A DNA stretch of 23,482 nt from Bacteroidota bacterium (GTDB taxonomy: Bacteria > Bacteroidota > Bacteroidia > Bacteroidales > UBA4417). The notes under the pieces are model-generated. The model saw nothing but the letters and a program-made list of their open reading frames with translations. It ran no database searches and had not been told where the DNA came from. The stretch is from the NCBI GenBank assembly GCA_020048595.1, contig JAIFMH010000259.1, positions 1-23,482 on the forward strand, written 5' to 3'. This document shows positions 7,317 to 15,984 of the stretch, piece by piece. Both the position numbers and the translations under genes were made by a program. The stretch's first letter is position 1. Every line of letters begins with the position of its first letter.

Positions 7317-8603
7317 ATGTTTTCAGAAGATATTAATCCTTTCGTAAAATACCAATTGATTTTGACCCCTTCCCTTATTTATATTGCCCTGCCTGTGATG
7401 AATGAAATGGAACGCCTGCCATTGCTCATAAAGGCTATTATGGAACAGACAGTCCGGCAATTTCAGTTGGTAGTGTGTGTTAACCAACCTGAAAGTTGGT
7501 GGAATGACTCAGAACATTTATATGTTTGTGAAGAAAACCAGCTGACTATTCGCTACCTGGAATCTTTGGATGATGCCAGAATTAAAATTATCGACAGATC
7601 ATCACCCGGGAAAGGCTGGCCTTTAAAAGGAAGTGGAATAGGGGTGGCACGAAAACTACTGATGGATCATATTTCAAAGATTGCCAATGCTGACGACATA
7701 ATAATAAGCATGGATGCCGATACTGTTTTCAACAAGGAGTATTTTGCATCAATTGCAGAGAATCTCCGGATTAATCCTGCTGCATCAGCCATTGCAATTC
7801 CTTATTACCATAAGCTTACATACAATCATGAATTGGATCGTGCCATGCTTCGGTACGAAATTTATATGCGTGCTTATGCAATCAATATGTGGCGTATCCG
7901 AAGCCCATATTGTTTTTCGGCACTGGGGTCAGCAATTGCTTTGCCAGTATGGGCTTACAGGGCAGTTGGAGGAATGACACCAAAGCTTAGTGGGGAAGAT
8001 TTTTATTTCCTACAGAAAATCGTAAAAACAGGTCGGTTGCTGCATTTTAACGGCGAAATCGTGTTTCCCGCTGCCCGTTTGTCCGACAGGGTTTTCTTTG
8101 GTACCGGTCCTGCATTAATCAAAGGAATTGAAGGTGACTGGAGCAGTTACCCAATTTATAACTACCGGCTTTTTGATAAGATTGCCGAAGCGTTCAAATT
8201 ATTCGGACCGCTTTATGCCAAAGATATAGAAACCCCTCTCGATGACTTTCTGATAAAAAGATTCAGGGAACTGCCCTGGAAAGCGTTACGGCAGAATTTT
8301 AAATCGCAGGCCCATTTTATCCGCGCCTGCCATGAGAAAATTGATGGATTGCGAATTCTTCAGTTTTTGAAAGAAAGCCAGGTTCCTGATGAGAAAGTCA
8401 GTGAAGAATCGCTTTCGGAACTTTTAGTGCTTTATAAAAAACAGTTTCCTGATTTGATTTCAGGTTTGAAACCCATTGTTGATTTTTCTCTTTCGTCCAT
8501 CGCTGACCTTGATCATATTCGGGATGCGCTCTTCGAAATAGAAATGTATTATCGTAAAATGCATTGGAATGATTTTACGGGATTAACGACGATGTACAAT
8601 TAA
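7317..8603 (+). CDS. Family 2-like glycosyltransferase (GT-A fold)
   Basis: The protein has 428 residues when started at ATG 7317. It begins with a beta strand and turn typical of nucleotide-sugar transferases (LIYIALPVMNEMERL). A metal-binding DxD motif is seen in SMDADTVF (Asp133-Asp135), and a later GGMTPKLSGEDFYFLQK (218-234) supplies the acidic ED motif usual in family 2 enzymes. No transmembrane segment is evident, so it is probably cytosolic or peripheral. Donor, acceptor and pathway are unknown: no polysaccharide or lipid genes are nearby. An in-frame ATG at 7212 lies inside the divergent hydroxylase gene and would add 35 residues; the promoter at 7272-7301 argues against it. The upstream neighbour is divergent; the downstream secreted protein follows after 79 bp. 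Confidence 0.75.
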   Translation: MFSEDINPFVKYQLILTPSLIYIALPVMNEMERLPLLIKAIMEQTVRQFQLVVCVNQPESWWNDSEHLYVCEENQLTIRYLESLDDARIKIIDRSSPGKGWPLKGSGIGVARKLLMDHISKIANADDIIISMDADTVFNKEYFASIAENLRINPAASAIAIPYYHKLTYNHELDRAMLRYEIYMRAYAINMWRIRSPYCFSALGSAIALPVWAYRAVGGMTPKLSGEDFYFLQKIVKTGRLLHFNGEIVFPAARLSDRVFFGTGPALIKGIEGDWSSYPIYNYRLFDKIAEAFKLFGPLYAKDIETPLDDFLIKRFRELPWKALRQNFKSQAHFIRACHEKIDGLRILQFLKESQVPDEKVSEESLSELLVLYKKQFPDLISGLKPIVDFSLSSIADLDHIRDALFEIEMYYRKMHWNDFTGLTTMYN

Positions 8604-8612
8604 AACAATTTC

Positions 8613-8642
8613 TGTTTAATTTTTTTAAAATTTTATTAAACA
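8613..8642 (+). terminator. AT-rich hairpin after the glycosyltransferase gene
   Basis: TGTTTAAT (8613-8620) pairs with ATTAAACA (8635-8642), with a T-rich and A-rich interior. It lies 10 bp after the stop codon. There are no G-C-rich pairs and only a weak following T run, so termination is uncertain. Confidence 0.3.
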
Positions 8643-8682
8643 ATTTTAACAATTTCTTGTTATTTATCCAAAATTAAATAAC

Positions 8683-11025
8683 ATGAAAGCAAAAAGTCTC
8701 AGAATAGCATTCGTACTCTGCATAGCTTTAGTATCAGTCAATTCAGCTTTTACGCAGGTACAAGTCATTTCGCCAAATGGAGGCGAAACGTGGGTATCAG
8801 GGGATTCAACCCTAATTCAATGGAGGAACCTGGGACAACCCGGTGATTTTACAATCTTTTATACTTATGATAACGGAATCAACTGGTTTAAGCAGTTTAA
8901 TGTAAAAAGCATAACCGGTTTGAATGAGTTTAAGTTCGTGCCTGATTTTTTCCCTAACGATCAGGCAAAGATCCGGATCAGCAGCATTTCAAATCCATCT
9001 ATAACGGATGAAAGCGACAATGTTTTCTCTGTTAGACTTATTGATAATTATATTTTTGGCCCCTATACCGGCCAGATATTTTACTCCGGTTCACAAATAA
9101 ATGTTCAGTGGTTTAGTAATTCGAAACCGGTCAATATCGATTTTTCGTCGGACAGAGGGATTACCTGGACGCAGGTTGGCGCAAATGTGAATGGAGAATC
9201 TTTTAAATTCACGGCACCAGCGATTAACTCGACCCAGTGCAGAATAAAACTTACTGATGTCACAAACCTGTTTGTTGTTAGTAAAAGCCAGGTTTTTTCA
9301 ATTTTACCCGCGCCCGCAATTACGGTTTTAAGCCCGAATGGTGGCGAGGAATGGGTTTTTAAAGGCAATAATACTATTTCATGGAGTGGTTCGGGTATTT
9401 CATCCTATGTAACAATTGAACTTTCACCGGATGGTGGCACCACCTGGCAAAATATAGGATATGGAAACAGTTCTCCATCCGGAGGTTCAATTACATTAAC
9501 TACTCCAATTGTATCAACTGCGAATGCATTGATTAGAATTTCAGATCCTACTATACCAACTTCATTTGATGTCAGCAATGCACCTTTTAAAATTACAATT
9601 CCCCCATTTCCTGTTTATACACCTATGGCCGGCATGTCGTTCTTTACGAATCAGCCCATAGGTGTAATGTGGGATTCGTTTGACTCAGCACAGGTTAATG
9701 TACAGATTTCCATTGATAATGGGGTCTCATTCACCACTGTCGGATCAAATTTACCAAAGACTCAAAACTACTATACTTTTAATGCACCTTCAACTCCATC
9801 CCAGAATTGCATTATTAAAATTGTAAGCAATATTGATCCATCTGTGTTTTCACTTAGCCCTGTTTTCTTCATTGTAAATACTCCTGTGCTGACACTTTTA
9901 AGTCCCGCAGGAGGAGAGTTATGGGACAATGACTCCACGTATTCCATTACCTATTCATACACCGGAGCAATTCCTGAAAACACATATTTATCATTCGATT
10001 TCTCATCAGATAACGGACAAAACTGGACAAACAAAGGTTTGATCAGCTATACTGAGAACAAAAGCTCATATAGCTGGAAAACACCTCTTCAACTTTCCGG
10101 ATCATGCCTGATCAGAATTTCAGACTTTTACAATCCTTTCATAGCTGATACAAGCCAATCGGTATTCTCCATCCTGGAAATTCCTGCAATTGATATATGT
10201 ATGGTAAGCGTCGATACCGTTGCGGGCAAGAATATTATTATCTGGAACAAAGTGCAGAACAATCTGGTTTCAGAGTATGTGATTTTAAAGGAAGGTAATA
10301 TTTCCAATGTATACCAGGAAGTAGGTAAAGTATCATCCTCGTCAGTCTCAACTTTTACCGACATCAATTCGAATCCGCGTGAAAAAGCTACACGTTACAA
10401 AATTGCATTCCGTGATTCAGAAGGTACACTTTATGGGGCAGGTTCATTTCATCAGACAATACATCTTTCAATAAACCAGGGAGTTGGCAATACATGGAAC
10501 CTGAACTGGAGTCCTTACTTTGGTTTCCCGGTGAGTTCGTACAATATTTACAGGGGCGATAACAGCAGGAATATGCAACTTATAGGCACTGTTTCCGGAA
10601 ATTTCACATCATACACTGACCTAAATGCTTTGCCAGGTTTTGTGTATTACATGGTCGAAGTTATTAATCCTAATAACTGTAATCCCGAAGGTTTGAAATC
10701 CGGAATCTACAGGAGTTCTGTTTCAAATATTGTTACAAACAGTATTTTAACCGGCAAAAATGATCTGGTTTCAGCAAGCATTGAAGTGTATCCAAATCCC
10801 GCAATTGACAGGCTGCATATCAAGCCGTTTCTTAAAATGAAAGGGGAGATTATGCTTACAGTTATTTCCGCAACAGGACAGGTGGTTGAAACCCTGAATA
10901 TGGATGCTGATGAAATAAATTACGGATATGTGCTTTTACTTGATAAGATGGCTCCGGGAATTTATAATTTACAGGTTAGAAGTACTGAATCCGCAGGATC
11001 AGTGAAATTTATTAAAACCAGGTAA
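8683..11025 (+). CDS. Secreted multi-repeat surface protein with type IX sorting signal
   Basis: The protein has 780 residues. An N-terminal signal peptide (about 1-24, MKAKSLRIAFVLCIALVSVN onward) precedes five beta-sandwich repeats at about 26-118, 121-208, 212-305, 308-398 and 401-498. Three of them start with the hallmark SPNGGE.W or SPAGGELW, and most have an SxDxGxxW strand (for example SPDGGTTW, SSDNGQNW). This resembles the Kre9/KNH-like family of extracellular domains. Two fibronectin-III-like segments follow (about 500-690). The end is a type IX secretion sorting domain: VYPNPAIDRLHI (702-713) and APGIYNLQVRS to a terminal VKFIKTR. It is therefore exported through the outer membrane and anchored or released. 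No catalytic motif is seen; binding or adhesion is plausible but unproven. It looks monocistronic, ending in a strong terminator. Confidence 0.85.
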   Translation: MKAKSLRIAFVLCIALVSVNSAFTQVQVISPNGGETWVSGDSTLIQWRNLGQPGDFTIFYTYDNGINWFKQFNVKSITGLNEFKFVPDFFPNDQAKIRISSISNPSITDESDNVFSVRLIDNYIFGPYTGQIFYSGSQINVQWFSNSKPVNIDFSSDRGITWTQVGANVNGESFKFTAPAINSTQCRIKLTDVTNLFVVSKSQVFSILPAPAITVLSPNGGEEWVFKGNNTISWSGSGISSYVTIELSPDGGTTWQNIGYGNSSPSGGSITLTTPIVSTANALIRISDPTIPTSFDVSNAPFKITIPPFPVYTPMAGMSFFTNQPIGVMWDSFDSAQVNVQISIDNGVSFTTVGSNLPKTQNYYTFNAPSTPSQNCIIKIVSNIDPSVFSLSPVFFIVNTPVLTLLSPAGGELWDNDSTYSITYSYTGAIPENTYLSFDFSSDNGQNWTNKGLISYTENKSSYSWKTPLQLSGSCLIRISDFYNPFIADTSQSVFSILEIPAIDICMVSVDTVAGKNIIIWNKVQNNLVSEYVILKEGNISNVYQEVGKVSSSSVSTFTDINSNPREKATRYKIAFRDSEGTLYGAGSFHQTIHLSINQGVGNTWNLNWSPYFGFPVSSYNIYRGDNSRNMQLIGTVSGNFTSYTDLNALPGFVYYMVEVINPNNCNPEGLKSGIYRSSVSNIVTNSILTGKNDLVSASIEVYPNPAIDRLHIKPFLKMKGEIMLTVISATGQVVETLNMDADEINYGYVLLLDKMAPGIYNLQVRSTESAGSVKFIKTR

Positions 11026-11040
11026 AATATTATCCTTTGA

Positions 11041-11071
11041 AAAGCCAGCTCCACAAGCTGGCTTTTTTTTG
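11041..11071 (+). terminator. Strong intrinsic terminator of the sorting-signal protein gene
   Basis: AGCCAGCT (11044-11051) pairs with AGCTGGCT (11057-11064) around CCACA, followed by eight T (11064-11071). The preceding A run extends the stem and may let it act on both strands. Confidence 0.9.
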
Positions 11072-11134
11072 TCCTGACGAGTTATTACTTTGCTAATTAT
11101 TATTGTTGCAAGCATAATTTCTCAGCTGATATTC

Positions 11135-11142
11135 TACCTTTG
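11135..11142 (+). promoter_or_regulatory. -7 element for the LUD gene
   Basis: TACCTTTG matches TAnnTTTG and lies 22 bp before ATG 11165. It sits inside the only possible upstream extension of the ORF, which supports the shorter start. Confidence 0.45.
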
Positions 11143-11164
11143 CCCTGTTATAAAAACAGAACAG

Positions 11165-11839
11165 ATGAGTGCTCAGCAGAATCCCACCGACACCTTCGTA
11201 AACGAAATGAACACCTGGCATGGCCAGACTTTAGGTATTAAAACAGTTGAAGCATTAAGAAAAAATCGTTTTGAAGCCAGCTTTTTTGAAACACGCCTCG
11301 AAACTGCCAATGCAGTGATTGAAATGATTTCACCCGGGATGGAAGTAGCCTTCGGTGGTTCGCAAACAGCCAGGCAACTGAACCTGCAGCAACTGGTTTT
11401 AGATAAAGGAGCAACTATTCTTGATCACAATGCAGCAGGCTTAAGCGATGATCAGAAAATGGAAGTCATGCGCCGCCAGCAGATATGTGATGTTTTTATC
11501 TGCAGCAGCAATGCCATCTCAATACAAGGAGAACTTTTCAATATTGATGGACATGGCAACAGGGTTGCGGCCATGGCTTTCGGTCCACGAAGAGTAATAG
11601 TAATAGCCGGTGTAAATAAGCTCGTTGCTGACGAAGATGCGGCCTGGCAACGAATCCGGACAGTTGCTGCACCCATTAATTTTAAACGTCTAAACCGGCC
11701 TAATCCCTGCACCAAACAAGGCATCTGCATGAATTGCAACCTGCCCACAAGAGGTTGTAATATTTATGTTGCAACACGTCGCAAACCACCGATGATGGAT
11801 TTTTCGGTGTTTATTGTGAATGATTCCCTCGGTTTCTGA
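11165..11839 (+). CDS. LUD domain (LutC/YkgG-like) protein
   Basis: The protein has 224 residues from ATG 11165; an upstream TTG start would add 25 hydrophobic residues lying over a promoter-like box and is rejected. The body fits the LUD (DUF162) fold: the early helix around NRFEASFFETRLETANAVIE, then PGMEVAFGGSQTARQL and FGPRRVIVIAGVNKLVADEDAAWQRIR. Near the C-terminus is a cysteine cluster, CTKQGICMNCNLPTRGC, with spacing C-x5-C-x2-C-x6-C, which is common in this subfamily and could bind a metal or Fe-S centre. Family members with lutA/lutB take part in lactate oxidation, but no such partners are present here, so the function is unknown. A terminator before it and repeats after it suggest a single-gene transcript. 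Confidence 0.78.
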   Translation: MSAQQNPTDTFVNEMNTWHGQTLGIKTVEALRKNRFEASFFETRLETANAVIEMISPGMEVAFGGSQTARQLNLQQLVLDKGATILDHNAAGLSDDQKMEVMRRQQICDVFICSSNAISIQGELFNIDGHGNRVAAMAFGPRRVIVIAGVNKLVADEDAAWQRIRTVAAPINFKRLNRPNPCTKQGICMNCNLPTRGCNIYVATRRKPPMMDFSVFIVNDSLGF

Positions 11840-11869
11840 GTTACAAAAAAGGCCAAAGGATTTGATTTC

Positions 11870-11961
11870 GCTCGGCGGGATTTGAAATTGCTCGGCGGGA
11901 TTTGAAATTGCTCGGCGGGATTTGAAATCCCGCCGCATTGAGATGCGGATTTATAATCCGC
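11870..11961. repeat. Three 20-bp tandem repeats ending in two hairpins
   Basis: Three copies of a 20-bp unit (GCTCGGCGGGATTTGAAATT) start at 11870, 11890 and 11910. The third runs into its own inverse: CGGCGGGATTT (11913-11923) pairs with AAATCCCGCCG (11925-11935). A second hairpin follows, GCGGATT (11945-11951) with AATCCGC (11955-11961). The block is more GC-rich than the surrounding gap and looks like a mobile or REP-type palindromic element lying between the LUD gene and purB. The rest of the 302-bp gap is AT-rich and holds the purB promoter. Confidence 0.8.
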
Positions 11962-12083
11962 GTAATTTAAAAGTAAAGCACTGATATTATGAATACTATA
12001 GACATTAATTTATACTGAAATTTCCTTCAAACAACATCAGTCTTACGTGAAAAACGTAAAATAAAATTAATTTTTCATAAAAT

Positions 12084-12115
12084 TTGCAATTCATTCAAAG
12101 GCTTTCATACTTTTG
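12084..12115 (+). promoter_or_regulatory. purB promoter
   Basis: TTG at 12084-12086 and TACTTTTG at 12108-12115, spaced 21 bp, fit the Bacteroidota pattern. The -7 box ends 26 bp before the purB ATG. Confidence 0.6.
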
Positions 12116-12141
12116 ACCACTGAACCTTTATACATTTTGCC

Positions 12142-13494
12142 ATGGAACTTACAATGATTAATGCCATCTCACCAGTCGACGGACGCTACCGCAAACAGGT
12201 TGAACGTCTATCCTATTATTTTAGTGAGGCTGGACTCATCAATTACCGGGTATTTGTTGAGGTTGAATATTTTATCGCTTTATGCGAGCTTCAACTTCCG
12301 CAACTTGAAGGCATCGATCGCAAGAAGATAGCAGAACTCCGGGCACTATGCCGTGATTTTACTTTTACTGATGCTCAGGAAGTTAAAGAAATTGAAGCAA
12401 CAACCAATCACGATGTAAAGGCAGTTGAATATTACCTTAAAAAGAGATTTGACAAAATTGGGCTTGGAAAGTATAAAGAGTTTATTCATTTTGGATTAAC
12501 TTCTCAGGACATAAATAATACTGCCGGCCCCTATGCGCTGAAGCTTGCCATTGAAGAAGTTATATTACCGGTTTACGACGACTTGCTTCAAAAAATCACC
12601 AAACGTGCCAAAGAATGGAAAAACGTTCCAATGCTTGCTCGCACTCATGGTCAGCCGGCTTCACCTACCATCCTTGGAAAAGAGATTTATGTTTTTGCCG
12701 AAAGATTAAAGCAACAGCTCAAATTACTCAAAACCATTCCATTTTCGGCAAAATTCGGTGGTGCAACCGGTAACTTTAATGCACATTATGTTGCATATCC
12801 TGATATTGAATGGACTAAATTCGGTGATGATTTCGTAAAAAACAACCTTACACTCGAACGGCTGCATCATACCACCCAGATTGAACATTATGATAACCAG
12901 GCAGCACTTTTTGATAACATGAAGCGCATCAATACTATACTTGTAGATTTGAGCCGCGATATGTGGAGTTATATCTCAATGGAGTATTTCAAGCAAAAAA
13001 TCAAAGCCGGTGAAGTAGGTTCTTCCGCCATGCCTCACAAGGTTAATCCGATAGATTTCGAGAATGCAGAAGGTAATTTTGGTTTTGCAAATGCACTGTT
13101 CGAGCACCTTTCAGCAAAACTTCCTGTTTCCAGGCTGCAACGCGACCTAACTGATTCAACCGTAAGCCGGAATATAGGGATTCCCATCGCACATACCCTT
13201 ATTGCCATTAAATCACTTATCAAGGGACTTGACAAATTGATTCTCAACGAAGAAAAGATTCATGCTGACCTTGAAAACAATTGGGCTGTAGTTGCCGAAG
13301 CGATTCAAACCATTCTTCGCCGCGAAAGCTTTCCAAAACCATACGAAACACTTAAAGAGCTTACCCGAACCAATACACATATCGACCGTGCAGCTATCAG
13401 TGCTTTTATTGATACGCTTAATGTATCGGCAAAAGTGAAAGCGGAATTGAATAAAATTACACCGTCGAATTATACAGGCCGTTTCGAATTATAA
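12142..13494 (+). CDS. purB: Adenylosuccinate lyase
   Basis: Cytosolic homotetrameric enzyme of purine synthesis that removes fumarate from SAICAR (to AICAR) and from adenylosuccinate (to AMP). The protein has 450 residues, close to the E. coli-type length. It opens with the typical AISPVDGRY (8-16). Catalytic elements are visible: TSQDINNTA (120-128), the general acid region ARTHGQPA with His169, and the fumarase/aspartase superfamily signature GSSAMPHKVNP (293-303) carrying the catalytic serine on a mobile loop. An internal ATG at codon 5 is an alternative start, but 12142 agrees with the usual N-terminus. It is followed by DUF5606 after 86 bp with its own -7 box. Confidence 0.97.
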   Translation: MELTMINAISPVDGRYRKQVERLSYYFSEAGLINYRVFVEVEYFIALCELQLPQLEGIDRKKIAELRALCRDFTFTDAQEVKEIEATTNHDVKAVEYYLKKRFDKIGLGKYKEFIHFGLTSQDINNTAGPYALKLAIEEVILPVYDDLLQKITKRAKEWKNVPMLARTHGQPASPTILGKEIYVFAERLKQQLKLLKTIPFSAKFGGATGNFNAHYVAYPDIEWTKFGDDFVKNNLTLERLHHTTQIEHYDNQAALFDNMKRINTILVDLSRDMWSYISMEYFKQKIKAGEVGSSAMPHKVNPIDFENAEGNFGFANALFEHLSAKLPVSRLQRDLTDSTVSRNIGIPIAHTLIAIKSLIKGLDKLILNEEKIHADLENNWAVVAEAIQTILRRESFPKPYETLKELTRTNTHIDRAAISAFIDTLNVSAKVKAELNKITPSNYTGRFEL

Positions 13495-13525
13495 GAAATG
13501 TTAAATTTTGTGCGAAAGCAAAACA

Positions 13526-13559
13526 TTGTAGCATAAACAGATTGTTTTAAGTAATTTTG
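13526..13559 (+). promoter_or_regulatory. Promoter of the DUF5606 gene
   Basis: TTG at 13526-13528 and TAATTTTG at 13552-13559. The -7 box matches TAnnTTTG exactly; the 23-bp spacer is at the long end. ATG 13581 follows 21 bp later. Confidence 0.5.
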
Positions 13560-13580
13560 CCTAAAAATTAAGAACATTTT

Positions 13581-14036
13581 ATGGATTTGAAAGAGATTTT
13601 ATCCGTTTCGGGCAAGCCCGGGCTATTTAAAACAATCGCACAAACAAAAACCGGCGTTATTATAGAATCGCTCACCGATGGTAAACGCATTCAGGCTTTT
13701 GCAAGCGATAAAATAAGCTCACTTGGTGAAATAAGTATTTTCACCACAACTGAAGATATGCCTCTCAGGGAAGTATTCAAACTTATTCAGGAGAAAAACG
13801 GAGATCAGCCTGCTCCTGATACTAAAGCAGATGACAAAACATTAAAAGCTTTTTTTGAAGCAGTTGTGCCTGACTACGATCACGAACGTGTTTATACCTC
13901 GCACATACGCAAACTGGTTCAATGGTATAATATATTAATTGCCAATGGAATAAATGATTTTTCAGCTCCTGTTGAAGATACTGAAGGCGAATCTGATTCT
14001 CCTGGTGACACCGGTGATACCGCTGAAGAAAAATAA
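13581..14036 (+). CDS. DUF5606 domain protein
   Basis: The protein has 151 residues. The N-terminal part (MDLKEILSVSGKPGLFKTIA, then TKTGVIIESLTDGKR and ASDKISSLGEISIFTTTEDMPLREVF) is characteristic of this Bacteroidota-specific family of unknown function; a second conserved part is KAFFEAVVPDYDHERVYTSHIRKLVQWYNIL (about 89-119). The last ~25 residues are an acidic, low-complexity tail (EDTEGESDSPGDTGDTAEEK). No signal peptide, membrane segment or catalytic motif is seen, so it is a soluble cytoplasmic protein. It has its own promoter and a strong terminator, suggesting a single-gene transcript between purB and pyrK. Confidence 0.85.
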   Translation: MDLKEILSVSGKPGLFKTIAQTKTGVIIESLTDGKRIQAFASDKISSLGEISIFTTTEDMPLREVFKLIQEKNGDQPAPDTKADDKTLKAFFEAVVPDYDHERVYTSHIRKLVQWYNILIANGINDFSAPVEDTEGESDSPGDTGDTAEEK

Positions 14037-14042
14037 ACATTG

Positions 14043-14073
14043 AGTCCGCTGTATCTTATGGCGGACTTTTTTT
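14043..14073 (+). terminator. Intrinsic terminator of the DUF5606 gene
   Basis: AGTCCGC (14043-14049) pairs with GCGGACT (14061-14067) around an 11-nt loop, followed by a run of seven T (14067-14073). It starts 7 bp after the stop codon. Confidence 0.9.
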
Positions 14074-14102
14074 AAGTATTTTCGCCTGTAATATTGCCGC
14101 TG

Positions 14103-14873
14103 ATGAAGAAATTTATCCACGATTTTGAGGTTACACAAAACCATCATATCACCGACGACTATTTTGCCATTTACCTGAAATGTCCGGTTGATCTTCCACA
14201 GATCCTTCCCGGACAGTTTGCCGAAGTGCTGGTAAGTAATTCGACCACTACATATCTGCGAAGGCCTTTCTCTATTTATGATGTTAATTACGGGAAGAAT
14301 GAGCTGTCATTACTAATTAAAACAGTAGGCGATGGAACGGCAGCCCTTTCAAAACTTAAAGAAGGTGACATACTTAACCTTATTTATCCTTTGGGGAACT
14401 CGTTCAGTTTACCTGAAGGGAAAAAGGCGTTGCTTGTAGGTGGCGGAGTAGGAATTGCACCTATGCTGCTTCTGGCAAAACTTCTGCATGAAAAAGGATT
14501 CAAACCTGATGTACTTATTGGTGGCCGTACTTCGAACGATATTGTTGAACCTGAAAAATATAAACCTTACGGTGAAGTGTTTATTACAACTGATGATGGT
14601 TCAGCCGGCGAAAAAGGAATGGTTACACAACATTCGGTGTTTGCAGGGAAAGTAAATGAATACTCAGTTATTTATGCCTGTGGGCCTGATCCAATGATGA
14701 AAGCTGTTGCAAGAGTAGCAGCTTCACATGATATTCCATGTGAAATTTCTCTCGAAAACACCATGGCATGCGGAATCGGAGCATGTTTATGCTGCGTTGT
14801 CGAAACAGTAGATGGGAACAAAACCACTTGTATTGAAGGGCCGGTTTTTGATACACGAAAGCTTAAGTTATAA
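14103..14873 (+). CDS. pyrK: Dihydroorotate dehydrogenase B, electron transfer subunit
   Basis: FAD- and [2Fe-2S]-containing partner of PyrD that passes electrons from dihydroorotate to NAD+ in pyrimidine synthesis. With start ATG 14103 the protein has 256 residues; an in-frame TTG at 14094 would add three. The ferredoxin-reductase-type FAD site is LRRPFSIYD (52-60), the NAD site is LVGGGVGIAP (111-120) with YACGPDPMM (191-199), and the cluster ligands are Cys223, Cys228, Cys231 and Cys243 (MACGIGACLCC). A near-consensus -7 box (TATTTTCG, 14077-14084) precedes it right after the DUF5606 terminator. pyrD follows on the same strand after 193 bp, an unusually large gap for this pair, filled partly by a repeat tract. 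Confidence 0.95.
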   Translation: MKKFIHDFEVTQNHHITDDYFAIYLKCPVDLPQILPGQFAEVLVSNSTTTYLRRPFSIYDVNYGKNELSLLIKTVGDGTAALSKLKEGDILNLIYPLGNSFSLPEGKKALLVGGGVGIAPMLLLAKLLHEKGFKPDVLIGGRTSNDIVEPEKYKPYGEVFITTDDGSAGEKGMVTQHSVFAGKVNEYSVIYACGPDPMMKAVARVAASHDIPCEISLENTMACGIGACLCCVVETVDGNKTTCIEGPVFDTRKLKL

Positions 14874-14906
14874 TGAGTTGACCAGGTTTTTAAAGTTGCC
14901 GGGGTC

Positions 14907-14955
14907 AGAGGGATAAAGGGGATTAAGAGATGGGAGATAGGAAAAATGAGAGTAT
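14907..14955. repeat. Purine-rich 7-bp-period tract between pyrK and pyrD
   Basis: Read in sevens from 14907 the sequence gives units such as TAAAGGG, GATTAAG, AGATGGG and AGATAGG. The units are degenerate but keep a seven-base rhythm like the tracts at 3180 and 4524. Confidence 0.45.
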
Positions 14956-15066
14956 TAAAAAACAAATCCAAAATCTGCTCAACAAAAAGTATTCTTTCCC
15001 TGCCTTTGCATCCTAATTGCTTCCGTGGTTAAAAAAAGAAAAATAATTCTGAAATCCGAAACACTA

Positions 15067-15978
15067 ATGCTTGATTTAACCGTAAACGTACACAAGTTAC
15101 TGCTCAAAAACCCGGTGATGTCGGCTTCGGGAACTTTTGGTTATGGTATTGAATTCGATGATTTTATTGATGTGAACAGGCTTGGAGGCATTCTAACCAA
15201 AGCATGTACCTCAAAAAACCGCGATGGTAACCGCTATCCGCGAATGGCGGAAACACCTTCCGGAATGTTGAATTCCGTTGGACTTCAAAATAAAGGTGTC
15301 GATTATTTTATTGATACTATTTATCCGAAAATTAAGCATTACAGCACGCATATCATTGTAAATGTTTCGGATTCAACAGTAGAAGGCTATATGGAAGTGG
15401 CTGAAAAGCTGAATCAACTTGATAAAATCACAGGTATTGAACTAAATATTTCCTGTCCCAATGTAAAAGAAGGCGGAATGGCATTTGGCACTTCCTGCCC
15501 TATGGCCGGAGCTGTTACAAAAGCTGTTCGCGAAGTATATGATAAGACAATGATCGTGAAGCTTTCGCCTAATGTTACCAACATTGCTGAAATAGCAAAA
15601 GCCGTTGAAGATGAAGGCGCTGATTCAGTTTCAGTTATTAACACATTGCTTGGAATGGCCATTGATGCTGAGAAGCGCAAACCCATTCTTTCAACTGTTA
15701 CCGGTGGACTCTCAGGCCCTGCTGTCAAACCAATTGCACTCCGAATGGTTTGGCAGGTTTCGAAGGCGGTTAAAATTCCGGTTATTGGATTAGGTGGAAT
15801 AAGCAATGCAACCGATGCAATTGAATTTTTGCTTGCAGGCGCAACTGCAATACAGGTTGGAACCGCCAATTTTATTGATCCTCAGGTATGTATCAAAATA
15901 CTGGATGGCATTGAGGAATACTGTAACCGACATGGTGTAAAAGATATAAAGGAACTGATCGGAGCACTTGATAGCTGA
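15067..15978 (+). CDS. pyrD: Dihydroorotate dehydrogenase B, catalytic subunit
   Basis: Class 1B FMN enzyme that oxidises dihydroorotate to orotate, working with PyrK. From ATG 15067 the protein has 303 residues, the normal length and N-terminus (LTVNVHKLLLKNPVMSASGTFGYG); a GTG at 15025 would add 14 unlikely residues. The class 1 catalytic cysteine is Cys130 in LNISCPNVKEGGMAFGT. Other flavin and substrate contacts are NSVGLQN (69-75), KLSPNV (165-170), GGLSGPAV (213-220), and the FMN-phosphate loop GLGGISN (241-247) with GATAIQVGTANF. The enzyme is cytosolic and depends on the upstream pyrK. Two GCATGC-centred palindromes follow before purD. Confidence 0.96.
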   Translation: MLDLTVNVHKLLLKNPVMSASGTFGYGIEFDDFIDVNRLGGILTKACTSKNRDGNRYPRMAETPSGMLNSVGLQNKGVDYFIDTIYPKIKHYSTHIIVNVSDSTVEGYMEVAEKLNQLDKITGIELNISCPNVKEGGMAFGTSCPMAGAVTKAVREVYDKTMIVKLSPNVTNIAEIAKAVEDEGADSVSVINTLLGMAIDAEKRKPILSTVTGGLSGPAVKPIALRMVWQVSKAVKIPVIGLGGISNATDAIEFLLAGATAIQVGTANFIDPQVCIKILDGIEEYCNRHGVKDIKELIGALDS

Positions 15979-15984
15979 TATGTA

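Noticed and set aside
11452..11748. 98-codon - strand ORF
   Set aside because: Shadow of the LUD gene, with no protein features of its own.
11870..11935. CRISPR-like array of 20-bp repeats
   Set aside because: The copies are directly adjacent with no unique spacers, and no cas gene is present.
15414..15869. 151-codon - strand ORF
   Set aside because: It lies fully inside pyrD on the opposite strand; the pyrD protein is clearly the real product.
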